Of a stretch of DNA of 16,226 bases, positions 7,300-14,605 are shown one piece after another. Source of the stretch: an uncultured Eubacteriales bacterium (GTDB taxonomy: Bacteria > Bacillota > Clostridia > Christensenellales > Borkfalkiaceae). Both the position numbers and the translations under genes were made by a program. Position 1 is the stretch's first letter, and the number at the start of each line of letters is the position of its first letter. Under the pieces are notes generated by a model. It was not told the origin of the DNA and made no database searches. It saw only the letters and a program-made list of their open reading frames with translations. The stretch covers positions 1 to 16,226 of the forward strand of contig USHO01000016.1 of the NCBI GenBank assembly GCA_900554485.1. The letters run 5' to 3'.

Positions 7300-7818
7300 A
7301 TGAACGATATTCTTGAAATTATAACGACAAGGCGCAGCGTTCGCGCGTACAAGCCGAATGCCGTTCCTGCCGATATTCTCGATAAGGTGTTGACGGCGGG
7401 CGAATATGCGCCGACGGGTAAAAACAAGCAGTCGCCGGTTATTATCGCAATTACCGATGCCGACGCGAGAGATAAAGTCTCAACGCTTAACGCGCGTGTC
7501 CTCGGTGTTAATACGGATCCTTACTACGGCGCACCGGTGATTGTACTGGTGCTTGCCGATGCGTCGGTAAATACTTGCGTCGAAGACGGCAGTTGCGTAC
7601 TCGAAAATATGATGCTCGAGGCGCATTCGCTCGGACTCGCGACCGTATGGGTGCACAGAGAACGCGAGATGTTTTCATCGGAAGACGGTAAAAAACTGCT
7701 CCGCGAATGGGGAGTTAAGGAAAATCTGGTCGGTATCGGCAGCATTGCGCTCGGTTATGCCGACGGGAATTTACCGTCGCCCGCGCCCCGCAAAAACGGA
7801 TATATAGTAAAAATATAA
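7300..7818 (+). CDS. Nitroreductase family flavoprotein
   Basis: A 172-aa FMN-dependent oxidoreductase of the nitroreductase fold. The N-terminus has the hallmark TTRRSVRAYKP (9-19), whose arginines and serine contact the FMN phosphate. An APTGKNKQS segment (37-45) follows, with GIGSIALGYADG near the C-terminus. These NAD(P)H-using, usually dimeric enzymes reduce nitro compounds, quinones or flavins; the natural substrate cannot be told from sequence. Its small size and lack of cysteine clusters exclude a ferredoxin-fused type. The start at 7300 is chosen because AAGGAG at 7288-7293 lies 6 nt upstream and the family begins a few residues before the RRS motif. The frame is open back to 7273, but a start there would overlap the HIT gene and lacks a ribosome site. 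Confidence 0.9.
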   Translation: MNDILEIITTRRSVRAYKPNAVPADILDKVLTAGEYAPTGKNKQSPVIIAITDADARDKVSTLNARVLGVNTDPYYGAPVIVLVLADASVNTCVEDGSCVLENMMLEAHSLGLATVWVHREREMFSSEDGKKLLREWGVKENLVGIGSIALGYADGNLPSPAPRKNGYIVKI

Positions 7819-7824
7819 AAAATG

Positions 7825-7861
7825 CAAGGTGTCAGGTAAAAATGCTTGACACCTTGTTTTG
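7825..7861 (+). terminator. Intrinsic terminator after the nitroreductase gene
   Basis: A 10-bp perfect stem (7825-7834 with 7847-7856), extended by G·U and G-C pairs to 12 bp, is followed by TTTT (7857-7860). Its 3' arm contains the TTGACA of the next promoter. Confidence 0.85.
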
Positions 7862-7874
7862 TATGGTGTATAAT
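7846..7874 (+). promoter_or_regulatory. Consensus promoter of the ylxM-ffh operon
   Basis: TTGACA (7846-7851) and TATAAT (7869-7874), both perfect, are spaced by 17 nt. The predicted start is near 7881, about 53 nt before ylxM. The -35 element is part of the preceding terminator hairpin. Confidence 0.9.
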
Positions 7875-7933
7875 TACGACATAGAAAGTCGCGTTCGGTT
7901 TGATTTTTGCGGCTAAAACTTTCGGGGCGAATT

Positions 7934-8236
7934 ATGGACGGCGTTTATTACAGCGAATTGCTTGAAATTTACGGCGGTTTGCTCACGGAAAAACACAGGG
8001 ATGTCGCCGAGGCGTACTATTCGCTCGATTTGTCTTTGGGCGAAATCGCCGAAGAAAACGGAGTCTCGCGCCAAAGCGTGTCGGATGCTCTTGCGGCAAC
8101 CCGCAGAAAACTTGAATTTTACGAAGAAAATCTCAAAGTTTATGCAACCGCAAAAGCCATAAAAGAGGTTTTGGCGGAAGACGTGCGCGACGGCGAAAAG
8201 TTGGAAAAAATCAAAAATATTGTCGGAGAGGTCTGA
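7934..8236 (+). CDS. ylxM: YlxM/p13-like helix-turn-helix protein linked to SRP
   Basis: A 100-aa all-helical protein resembling YlxM: a sigma-70 region-4-like helix-turn-helix with LSLGEIAEENGVSRQSVSDAL around residues 32-52, preceded by a helix containing TEKHRDVAEAYY and followed by a charged tail. In many Gram-positives it sits directly before ffh and is thought to modulate signal-recognition-particle activity or its expression. The start at 7934 gives the usual family N-terminus (YYSELLEIYG). Its ribosome site is weak, a GGGG at 7924-7927. The frame is open upstream to a TTG at 7907, but that has no ribosome site. The stop overlaps the ffh start (TGATG), so translation is coupled. Confidence 0.88.
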   Translation: MDGVYYSELLEIYGGLLTEKHRDVAEAYYSLDLSLGEIAEENGVSRQSVSDALAATRRKLEFYEENLKVYATAKAIKEVLAEDVRDGEKLEKIKNIVGEV

Positions 8237-9570
8237 TGGCGGTATTTCAAGGGTTATCCGAAAAACTTAATCATATATTTTCAAAACTCACGAAACGCGG
8301 CAAACTTACCGAACTCGAGATAAAACAGGCGATGCGCGAAGTGAGAATAGCGTTGCTCGAGGCGGACGTCAATCTTGCCGTTGCAAAAGATTTCATCGCC
8401 AAGGTAAGCGAGAAAGCCGTTGGGCAGGAGATTCTTAAAAGTCTTTCTCCGGCACAGCAGGTAATTAAAATCGTCAACGAAGAACTTACCGCGCTGATGG
8501 GTTCGACGAACAGCAAGCTCATCGTGTCTTCGTCTTTGCCGACGGTTATAATGATGTGCGGTTTGCAAGGCGCCGGCAAGACGACGCTCTGCGGTAAACT
8601 TGCGCTGTATCTTAAAAAACAGGGTAAAAAGCCTTTGCTGGTCGCCTGCGACGTTTACAGACCGGCTGCGATAGAACAGTTGAAGACCGTCGGCGGTAAA
8701 GTCGGCGTCGAAGTGTTTGAAAAAGGACAGGGTAATCCCGTTAAAATTTCAGAAGAGGGTATCGAGTATGCCAAGCGTTACGGTTTCGATACGGTGATTA
8801 TCGATACGGCGGGCAGATTGCATATAGACGACGCGCTTATGCAGGAACTCGAAAATATAGTCAGAGCCGTAAGGGTAGACGAAATACTTTTAACAGTAGA
8901 TTCTATGACCGGTCAGGATGCCGTAAACGTCGCCAAGACGTTTGATGCAAGGTTGCCGCTTACCGGCGTCGTGCTGACAAAACTTGACGGCGATACGAGG
9001 GGCGGCGCATGTCTGTCGATCAAGGCGGTAACCGGTAAGCCCATAAAATTTGCGTCCGTCGGCGAGAAACCCGAGGATCTGGAGCCTTTCTATCCCGACA
9101 GAATGGCGAATCGTATTCTCGGTATGGGCGACGTGCTTTCGCTTATAGAAAAGGCTCAGGCATCTGTCGGCGAAGAGCAGATGAAGAAGATGGAAAAGAA
9201 ATTCCGCGAAAACTCCTTTACGCTCGACGATTATCTCGAACAATTCGACATGCTTAAAAACATGGGCGGTGCGAAAGGTCTGATGGAAATGCTGCCGCAG
9301 ATGGGCGGGGGCATGGGTAAGGTAAAAATTTCCGATAAAGACGTAGACGAAAAGCGTATAGAACGTACAAAAGCGATAATTCTTTCGATGACGAAAAAAG
9401 AACGTCGCGACCCGTCTGTTCTGAACTATTCGAGGAAGACGAGAATAGCGAAAGGCAGCGGTACGAGTGTACAGGAAATAAATCAACTTCTCAAACAATT
9501 CGAGCAGTCGAAACAGATGATGAAGATGATGAAAGGCAAACGCGGAGGACGCGCGGGTATGCCTTTCTGA
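8236..9570 (+). CDS. ffh: Signal recognition particle GTPase Ffh
   Basis: A 444-aa SRP54 protein that binds 4.5S/6S RNA and signal sequences and, with FtsY, delivers ribosomes to the membrane. The N domain covers residues 1 to about 90. The G domain follows, with P-loop GLQGAGKTT (109-117), the SRP-type DTAGR (190-194), and guanine-specificity TKLDGD (248-253) followed by TRGGA. The M domain begins near 320. It is methionine-rich in the finger loop (around 340-360) and carries the SRP RNA-binding helix-turn-helix near 385-425. The C-terminal tail is Met/Lys/Gly-rich and ends MPF. Length is typical. ATG overlaps the ylxM stop, with GGAGAGG just upstream. Confidence 0.98.
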   Translation: MAVFQGLSEKLNHIFSKLTKRGKLTELEIKQAMREVRIALLEADVNLAVAKDFIAKVSEKAVGQEILKSLSPAQQVIKIVNEELTALMGSTNSKLIVSSSLPTVIMMCGLQGAGKTTLCGKLALYLKKQGKKPLLVACDVYRPAAIEQLKTVGGKVGVEVFEKGQGNPVKISEEGIEYAKRYGFDTVIIDTAGRLHIDDALMQELENIVRAVRVDEILLTVDSMTGQDAVNVAKTFDARLPLTGVVLTKLDGDTRGGACLSIKAVTGKPIKFASVGEKPEDLEPFYPDRMANRILGMGDVLSLIEKAQASVGEEQMKKMEKKFRENSFTLDDYLEQFDMLKNMGGAKGLMEMLPQMGGGMGKVKISDKDVDEKRIERTKAIILSMTKKERRDPSVLNYSRKTRIAKGSGTSVQEINQLLKQFEQSKQMMKMMKGKRGGRAGMPF

Positions 9571-9576
9571 AAACGG

Positions 9577-9598
9577 AAATCGCGCGATAAGGCGATTT
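9577..9598 (+). other. Small stem-loop between ffh and rpsP
   Basis: AAATCGC (9577-9583) pairs with GCGATTT (9592-9598) over an 8-nt loop, 6 nt after the ffh stop. No U-run follows directly, so it is more likely an mRNA processing or stability element than a terminator. Confidence 0.35.
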
Positions 9599-9632
9599 GA
9601 ATATAGTTAATTTTTGAACGGAGGATATAACA

Positions 9633-9929
9633 ATGGCAGTAAAAATGAGATTGACCAGACTCGGCGACAAGAAGTCTCCCACTTATCGTATCGTAGTTGT
9701 CGACAGCAGAAAGGCTCGCGACGGCGAATACATCGATAAGATCGGACATTACAACCCGACCACGAGTCCCGCCGAAGTCGTTATCGACGCCGATAAAGCC
9801 AAAGATTGGCTTGCTAAGGGCGTACAACCGACCGAAACCGTAAAATCTCTTCTTTTGAATGCGGGCGTTATCGAGAAGTCTGACAAATTGTCTCCCTCGA
9901 AGACCAACCCCAAGAAGAAAAAGAAGTAA
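9633..9929 (+). CDS. rpsP: 30S ribosomal protein S16
   Basis: A 98-aa small-subunit protein. The N-terminal MAVKMRLTRLGDKKSPTYRI pattern, then VVVDSRKARDG (21-31) and the IGHYNP motif (37-42), are diagnostic of bS16. A DWLAKGVQPTETV helix region follows in the C-terminal half, and the tail is lysine-rich, as usual for rRNA binding. It is slightly longer than the common 80-90 aa because of that tail. A GGAGG ribosome site at 9620-9624 lies 8 nt before the ATG, one of the strongest in the window and fitting a highly expressed protein. It is followed 16 nt later by khpA in the conserved ffh-rpsP-khpA order. Confidence 0.98.
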   Translation: MAVKMRLTRLGDKKSPTYRIVVVDSRKARDGEYIDKIGHYNPTTSPAEVVIDADKAKDWLAKGVQPTETVKSLLLNAGVIEKSDKLSPSKTNPKKKKK

Positions 9930-9945
9930 TTCAGGAGGCTTATAA

Positions 9946-10185
9946 ATGACGGATTTAATTCGTTACGTCGTCGAACAGTTCGCCGAACATCCCGAACTTG
10001 CGGAATATAAAACCGAAGAACGCGGAAACACGGTGACAGTTACCGTTTATCTCACGGAAGATGACATGGGCAAAGTTATAGGTCGTCAGGGTAAGATTGC
10101 CAAAGCGCTCCGCGCGCTCGTAAAAGCAGCGACCCCTCGCGGCGGAAAGAGATACAACGTAGAAATCAAGGGCAAGACCGAATAA
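9946..10185 (+). CDS. khpA: KH-domain RNA-binding protein KhpA (YlqC)
   Basis: A 79-aa single type-II KH domain. The GRQG loop (46-49) inside DDMGKVIGRQGKIAKALR is the GxxG element that cradles single-stranded RNA. KhpA works with KhpB/Jag in Gram-positives as a small-RNA and mRNA binder affecting cell elongation and division. The partner gene is not in this window. A strong AGGAGG (9933-9938) precedes the ATG at 7 nt. A hairpin with a short T-run follows the stop, so expression of rimM and later genes may be lowered relative to ffh, rpsP and khpA. Confidence 0.94.
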   Translation: MTDLIRYVVEQFAEHPELAEYKTEERGNTVTVTVYLTEDDMGKVIGRQGKIAKALRALVKAATPRGGKRYNVEIKGKTE

Positions 10186-10198
10186 GTCTTGACGGACT

Positions 10199-10231
10199 TG
10201 CGGTCGCGCTTTTCCCGCGCGACCGCATTTT
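10199..10231 (+). terminator. GC-rich hairpin with short T-run between khpA and rimM
   Basis: An 11-bp perfect stem, TGCGGTCGCGC (10199-10209) with GCGCGACCGCA (10217-10227), has a TTTTCCC loop and is followed by only TTTT (10228-10231). I see no clear new promoter before rimM, so it is best read as a partial, intra-operon terminator that sets the ratio of upstream to downstream genes. Confidence 0.65.
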
Positions 10232-10261
10232 CGTACCGTTTATATGAATTCCCTGTAAGAA

Positions 10262-10774
10262 ATGAATAACAACGAAAAAATCGAAATAGGCGCGGTGGCA
10301 AAGCCGCAGGGTATAAAAGGCGAACTTAAAGTCCGTCTTTTTGCCGATGATTTTGCTGCCGTTAAAGATATAAAAACCGTAGAAATAAATTCAATCGATT
10401 ATACCGTGGCGTCGTTTCGTCATGCGGGCGGAGAAGAGGCGGTTTTGAAACTTGCCGGCGTAGACGACAGAAACTTTGTCGAAACGCTCAGACAGAAAGA
10501 AGTATTTGCTTTAAGAAGTGAGATAAACGTAGCAGAGGGTAATTATTTCGTTTCAGACGTGGTAGGCTGTACGTTGTATCTGTCAAGCGGAAAAGAAATG
10601 GGTAAAATTCGCGACATCGTAAGCGGAAACGTAGATTATTATTACGTCGATACCGCAGAGGGAACGGCTATATTCCCGATGCTTAAAAATTTACTTGTTA
10701 AGATTGACGTCGCGAATAAGGAAGTCGTCGTGAACGCCGCGGCGTTCACCGAGGTGGTAATGTATGAGGATTGA
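10262..10774 (+). CDS. rimM: Ribosome maturation factor RimM
   Basis: A 170-aa 16S rRNA processing protein that assists assembly of the 30S head around S19. The N-terminal barrel carries the family motif PQGIKGELKV (15-24), and a PRC-barrel domain follows from about residue 90 (YFVSDVVGCTLY onward, with NVDYYYV and the LLVKID strand). Length matches the family. The ATG at 10262 has no convincing ribosome site (CTGTAAGAA upstream), yet it gives the expected N-terminus and no better start is available. The end overlaps trmD by 11 nt, so the two are coupled, as in most bacteria where rimM-trmD are adjacent. Confidence 0.95.
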   Translation: MNNNEKIEIGAVAKPQGIKGELKVRLFADDFAAVKDIKTVEINSIDYTVASFRHAGGEEAVLKLAGVDDRNFVETLRQKEVFALRSEINVAEGNYFVSDVVGCTLYLSSGKEMGKIRDIVSGNVDYYYVDTAEGTAIFPMLKNLLVKIDVANKEVVVNAAAFTEVVMYED

Positions 10775-11552
10775 TATTCTGACGTTGTTTCCCGAGATGT
10801 TTACTCCGCTTACCGAAAGCATTATCGGCAGAGCCACCAAGGACGGAAAGGTCGAAATCCGCGTAACCGATATACGCGCGTACAGCGAAGATAAGCATCT
10901 TAAATGCGACGACTATCCGTTCGGCGGGGGAGCGGGCATGCTTATGATGCCGCAACCCATAGCGTCTGCGGTCGATGCGATCGACCCCGAAAGAAAGGCT
11001 TTTCGCGTATATATGTCGCCAAAAGGTAAACGATTTGAACAAAAAGACATAAAAAAACTATTGAAATACGACCGACTTATTTTTCTTTGCGGACATTACG
11101 AAGGCGTGGATCAAAGAGTCCTCGACGGATATTTCGACAGTGAAATATCCATAGGAGACTATGTTCTGACAGGCGGCGAATTACCTGCAATGGTGGTGAC
11201 TGACGCTATATGCAGATATGTCGACGGAGTTATCGATAACGAAAGTCTTAAAGACGAAAGTTTTACCGATAACCTGCTTGAATATCCCCAGTATACCCGT
11301 CCTGCCGAGTTCAAAGGCGAAAAGGTTCCGGAAATTCTGCTTTCGGGCAATCATAAACTCGTCGATAAGTGGCGGCTCGAAGAGGCGGAGCGTATAACAA
11401 AGGCAAAACGTCCGGATCTTTATCGCAAATATGTAACGGCAAAACGCAAAGCGGAAGAAAAAGCCGCCGAAGAAAAACGGAAACAAAAAGAGGCAAGACG
11501 CGCTTTGTCTGCCGAAAATAAAAGAAACGAACCCGTTGGCGAAAAGAAGTAA
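10764..11552 (+). CDS. trmD: tRNA (guanine-N1)-methyltransferase TrmD
   Basis: A 262-aa SPOUT-class enzyme that makes m1G37 in tRNAs using S-adenosylmethionine, which prevents frameshifting. Motifs visible are GGGAGMLM (54-61), LCGHYEGVDQR (108-118) and the knotted SAM site SIGDYVLTGGELP (129-141). The catalytic aspartate D169 lies in the DNLLEYPQYTRP segment, and LLSGNH (192-197) follows. After about residue 226 the protein has an unusual Lys/Glu/Ala-rich tail of some 35 residues that is not part of the core enzyme. ATG lies within rimM (11-nt overlap) behind GAGGTGG. In relatives rplS normally follows; here a 116-nt gap follows instead. Confidence 0.97.
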   Translation: MRIDILTLFPEMFTPLTESIIGRATKDGKVEIRVTDIRAYSEDKHLKCDDYPFGGGAGMLMMPQPIASAVDAIDPERKAFRVYMSPKGKRFEQKDIKKLLKYDRLIFLCGHYEGVDQRVLDGYFDSEISIGDYVLTGGELPAMVVTDAICRYVDGVIDNESLKDESFTDNLLEYPQYTRPAEFKGEKVPEILLSGNHKLVDKWRLEEAERITKAKRPDLYRKYVTAKRKAEEKAAEEKRKQKEARRALSAENKRNEPVGEKK

Positions 11553-11668
11553 AAAGCGTCGGTATTGTATTTTGTATCATATATAAAGCAAAATGCGCGC
11601 CCGAAAATAATGACGGAATAAAAAGCGCCGACGGTTTGAACGATAAAATGTAAGAACATAACTAAAAA

Positions 11669-12517
11669 ATGGATATTCAGAGAATTCAGTGGTTTCCGGG
11701 GCATATGACCAAGGCTCTGAGAAAGACGGAAGAAGATATTAAATTGTGCGACGGCGTCATATTCGTGCTGGATGCCCGCGCGCCGTTCGCCTGTTTCAAT
11801 CCGAAACTTTCGGCGATTTTCAAAAATAAACCCGTCGTGTATTGCGTAAATAAATGCGATACGATTTCATCGGGGTCGCTTTCGCTTATATGTGAAGAAT
11901 TAAAGCGTCGCGGTCTGACGTATGAGACTACCGACGGGCTTTCAAAAAAAGACGTGGCAAAACTCAAAGCGGCTTGCGCCAAGGTTATGAGCGAACGTCT
12001 GGAAAGAGATAAGGCAAAAGGCGTAAAGCGTACTTTGCGTTTTATGGTGGCCGGTATACCAAATACCGGAAAATCTACGATTATAAATACGTTGTCCGGG
12101 GGTAAACGCGCCGAAACGGGAGACAAGGCGGGTGTTACGCGCGCTAATAAATGGGTCAGAATGGGTGATTTTGAACTTCTAGATACGCCGGGAACGACGT
12201 CTCCGAGTTTTGAAAATCAGACTTATGCAAAGCATCTGGCTTATATAGGTTCGCTAAACGACGAAGTACTCGATACCGAGGGGCTTGCGCTCGAACTTAT
12301 CAACGAACTGAAAATTATCGCTCCCGATAAACTTAAAGAAAAGTATTCGCTGGAAAGTCTCGATAAAGAGCCGCTCGAACTGTATGACGATATATGTAAG
12401 CGTCGCGGATTTATTCTCAAAGGCGGCGTCAGCGATTATACGCGTTGCGCTAAAGCGGTGATAGACGATTTCAGAAAACAGCGTATAGGTAAAATCTGTT
12501 TAGAGGAAAGACCGTGA
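11669..12517 (+). CDS. rbgA: Ribosome biogenesis GTPase RbgA (YlqF)
   Basis: A 282-aa circularly permuted GTPase needed for late 50S assembly. The permuted order is plain: an N-terminal WFPGHM (8-13), DARAP (35-39), G4 as NKCD (61-64), then G1 GIPNTGKST (129-137) and G3 DTPG (172-175). The C-terminal helical domain (about 190-282) is the RNA-contacting ANTAR-like part. Length is typical. The ATG has no recognisable ribosome site (AT-rich upstream), although the protein starts exactly where the family does. It lies 116 nt after trmD and overlaps rnhB by 4 nt, matching the conserved rbgA-rnhB pairing in Firmicutes. Confidence 0.96.
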   Translation: MDIQRIQWFPGHMTKALRKTEEDIKLCDGVIFVLDARAPFACFNPKLSAIFKNKPVVYCVNKCDTISSGSLSLICEELKRRGLTYETTDGLSKKDVAKLKAACAKVMSERLERDKAKGVKRTLRFMVAGIPNTGKSTIINTLSGGKRAETGDKAGVTRANKWVRMGDFELLDTPGTTSPSFENQTYAKHLAYIGSLNDEVLDTEGLALELINELKIIAPDKLKEKYSLESLDKEPLELYDDICKRRGFILKGGVSDYTRCAKAVIDDFRKQRIGKICLEERP

Positions 12518-13152
12518 AAAAAACAGACAACACGACAGAAAAAATCGAATTCGATAAAGAACGGTCGGGCAATGCAAGGTTTGTTGCCGGGATAGACGAA
12601 GTCGGCAGAGGTCCGTTGGCGGGACCCGTTGTATGCGCGGCGGTGATATTGCCCGAAGACGGTGATATTATCAAGGGTATAAACGACAGTAAAAAGTTAA
12701 GCGAGAAAAAACGCGAAGAACTGGATAAACTCATACGTGAAAAAGCGATAGCGGTTTCGATTGCGCGGGTTGAACCCGACGAAATAGACGAAATAAATAT
12801 TTTACGCGCCACCGAAAAATGCATGAAACTTGCCGCGGAAGGTCTTAACGAAACGCCCGACGTTGTTCTGGTCGATGCTCTCGTCCCTGATTTACCGTAT
12901 AAAACGATAGGCATAATAAAGGGCGATGCCAAGAGTTATGCAATAGGTGCGGCATCTATAGTCGCCAAGGTGTACAGAGATAATCTGATGAGGGAATACG
13001 ATAAAATTTATCCCGAATATGGGTTTGAGAAGAACAAGGGGTATGGAACGAAAGAGCATATCGACGCGTTAAAGGAGAACGGATATTGCAGAATTCACAG
13101 AAAGACTTTCATAAAAAACTTCTCGGTCGAAAAGGAGAGGCAGCCGTTCTGA
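12514..13152 (+). CDS. rnhB: Ribonuclease HII
   Basis: A 212-aa enzyme that cuts the RNA strand of RNA-DNA hybrids and single ribonucleotides in DNA. The N-terminal AGIDEVGRGPLAGPVV gives catalytic D28 and E29 and the GRG motif. NDSKKLS (57-63) contacts substrate. The remaining acidic residues are D121 in VLVDAL and D156 in KVYRDNLM. The C-terminal KGYGTKEH (175-182) and HRKTF (195-199) are also family marks. The start is GTG at 12514, overlapping the rbgA stop as GTGA, with AGAGGAAAG upstream. The 3' end overlaps yraN by 67 nt in another frame. Confidence 0.96.
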   Translation: MKKTDNTTEKIEFDKERSGNARFVAGIDEVGRGPLAGPVVCAAVILPEDGDIIKGINDSKKLSEKKREELDKLIREKAIAVSIARVEPDEIDEINILRATEKCMKLAAEGLNETPDVVLVDALVPDLPYKTIGIIKGDAKSYAIGAASIVAKVYRDNLMREYDKIYPEYGFEKNKGYGTKEHIDALKENGYCRIHRKTFIKNFSVEKERQPF

Positions 13153-13439
13153 AGTATATGACTGCGCTCGGTTTTACGCTTGAAAAAAAGAATTACAGAA
13201 CGAGTTTCGGCGAGGCTGACCTGATTATGAAGAAAGACGGTTCAACGTTTTTCATCGAGGTGAAAACCCGTTCGGGCAGAATGTTCGGTGATCCCAAAGA
13301 CGCTGTCGACAGAAATAAGCGCGAGAAATACGGGCGTATAGCCGAATATTATCTTATGTCTCATCCCGACGAGGATATAAGATTTTGCGTGGCAGAGGTC
13401 ATCGGCGACGAAATAAACGTCTTATACGACGCTTTTTAA
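13086..13439 (+). CDS. yraN: YraN family (UPF0102) endonuclease-like protein
   Basis: A 117-aa protein with the restriction-endonuclease-like fold of UPF0102. The motif set is GRKGEAAVLKYM (14-25), NYRTSFGEADLI and FIEVKTRSG, giving a D...ExK catalytic pattern, with a C-terminal hydrophobic strand. The cellular role of this widespread family is not established; genomic linkage with rnhB is common. The start is a TTG at 13086, supported by AAGGAG (13072-13077) at 8 nt and by the family N-terminus, where GxKGE falls near residue 14. An internal ATG would remove the conserved first helix. The resulting 67-nt overlap with rnhB is long, and the ribosome site itself lies inside rnhB. Confidence 0.9.
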   Translation: MQNSQKDFHKKLLGRKGEAAVLKYMTALGFTLEKKNYRTSFGEADLIMKKDGSTFFIEVKTRSGRMFGDPKDAVDRNKREKYGRIAEYYLMSHPDEDIRFCVAEVIGDEINVLYDAF

Positions 13440-13441
13440 TT

Positions 13442-14605
13442 ATGAAATTATGTGTCACTTCCGCCTCGGGAATAGAGGCGGTTACAAAAAGAGAGTTATA
13501 TAAACTTCTCGGCGAAAGCGATCTTGCCGCGTTGAACGGCAGAATAAAATTCGACGGAAACTGGGAGACCGTATCGAGGTGCAATCTTAACCTTCGTACG
13601 GGTAATCGCGTTGAAATCATTCTCGGCGAATTCAAAGCCGAGACTTTTGACGACTTATTCGACGGCATCAGAAATATTCCGTTCGAGGAATATATCGACA
13701 GAGACGGAAAGATTATCGTAGGCGCGAAAAGCGTTCAGTCGAAATTATTCGCTTACAGTGCGATTCAGTCTATATCCAAAAAGGCGATTTGCGAAAGACT
13801 GTGTAATAAGTTCGGCGTGAACGAACTTTCGGAAAGCGGAGCGAGATATAAAATCGAAGTCGCCGTTCTTAAAGATTACGTTACGGTTACGCTTGACACC
13901 TCTGGCGACGGATTGCACCGGCGCGGTTACCGAGGATTGGTCGGAGAGGCTCCGCTTAAAGAAACGCTTGCCGCGGCGCTGGTCGAATTGTCGGTGTGGA
14001 ATAAAAGTCGCCCGTTGGCTGATATTTTTTGCGGAACCGGGACCATCCCGATCGAAGCATGTATGATTGCTTTGAATATCCCCGCGGGTATAAATCGTTC
14101 GTTCGATTTCGTTGATTGGAAAGTCTTTGATAAAAACATTTTCGGTCGGGTAAAAGAGGAATGTGCTGCGGGAATTTTACGGGATGAAGATGTTCGTATC
14201 AGCGGTTTCGACATCGATGAAAAACAACTTGCGTTGGCAAGGAAACATGCACAGTTGGCAGGCGTAGATAAATATATACATTTTCAAAGAGCCGATATGC
14301 GCGATTTTTCGTCGAGATTTTCTCACGGCGTCATAATAAGCAATCCGCCTTACGGCGAAAGGCTTTCCGACCGTAAAGAAGTCGAAAAATTGTATCGCGA
14401 TTACGGTAAAACGGTTGCTAAACTTGACGAATGGTGCGCCTATACGCTTACTCCGGTCGACGATTTCGAGCGGCTTTTCGGTAAAAAGGCGGATAAAAAA
14501 CGTAAAATATACAACGGGAAAATCGAATGTTGTTATTACGCTCATCTTGCGTCTCCTCCTGTCAGACGCAGAAAATCGATGTCGGCGGAGAATGAGAAAC
14601 AATGA
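13442..14605 (+). CDS. THUMP-domain class I SAM-dependent RNA methyltransferase (YpsC/RlmL-like)
   Basis: A 387-aa enzyme related to the N2-guanine 23S rRNA methyltransferase half of RlmL and to YpsC. The N-terminal ferredoxin-like and THUMP domains cover about residues 1-155. The Rossmann methyltransferase follows, with the SAM motif DIFCGTGTI (194-202), the acidic FDID (256-259) and catalytic NPPYGERL (301-308). N-P-P-Y is the amino-group methylation signature, so base N-methylation is expected; the exact nucleotide is unknown. The start at 13442 is 2 nt after the yraN stop and gives the family N-terminus (SGIEAVTKREL), but there is no ribosome site, so translation probably re-initiates after yraN. 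A TTG at 13385 in the same frame would add an atypical Arg-rich leader. The stop overlaps the next gene as ATGA. Confidence 0.92.
   Translation: MKLCVTSASGIEAVTKRELYKLLGESDLAALNGRIKFDGNWETVSRCNLNLRTGNRVEIILGEFKAETFDDLFDGIRNIPFEEYIDRDGKIIVGAKSVQSKLFAYSAIQSISKKAICERLCNKFGVNELSESGARYKIEVAVLKDYVTVTLDTSGDGLHRRGYRGLVGEAPLKETLAAALVELSVWNKSRPLADIFCGTGTIPIEACMIALNIPAGINRSFDFVDWKVFDKNIFGRVKEECAAGILRDEDVRISGFDIDEKQLALARKHAQLAGVDKYIHFQRADMRDFSSRFSHGVIISNPPYGERLSDRKEVEKLYRDYGKTVAKLDEWCAYTLTPVDDFERLFGKKADKKRKIYNGKIECCYYAHLASPPVRRRKSMSAENEKQ

Noticed and set aside
7907..7933. TTG start upstream of the ylxM ATG.
   Set aside because: No ribosome site; the ATG at 7934 gives the family-length protein.
8890..9498. 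Antisense open frame opposite ffh.
   Set aside because: It mirrors the conserved G and M domain coding region of Ffh and resembles no protein I know.
11558..11632. Distant inverted words CGTCGG and CCGACG in the trmD-rbgA gap.
   Set aside because: Only 6 bp with a spacing of over 60 nt, expected by chance in this CGACG-rich genome.
13385..13441. TTG start adding 19 Arg-rich residues to the THUMP methyltransferase.
   Set aside because: The added residues come from the yraN coding region in another frame and do not resemble the family; ATG 13442 gives the normal N-terminus.
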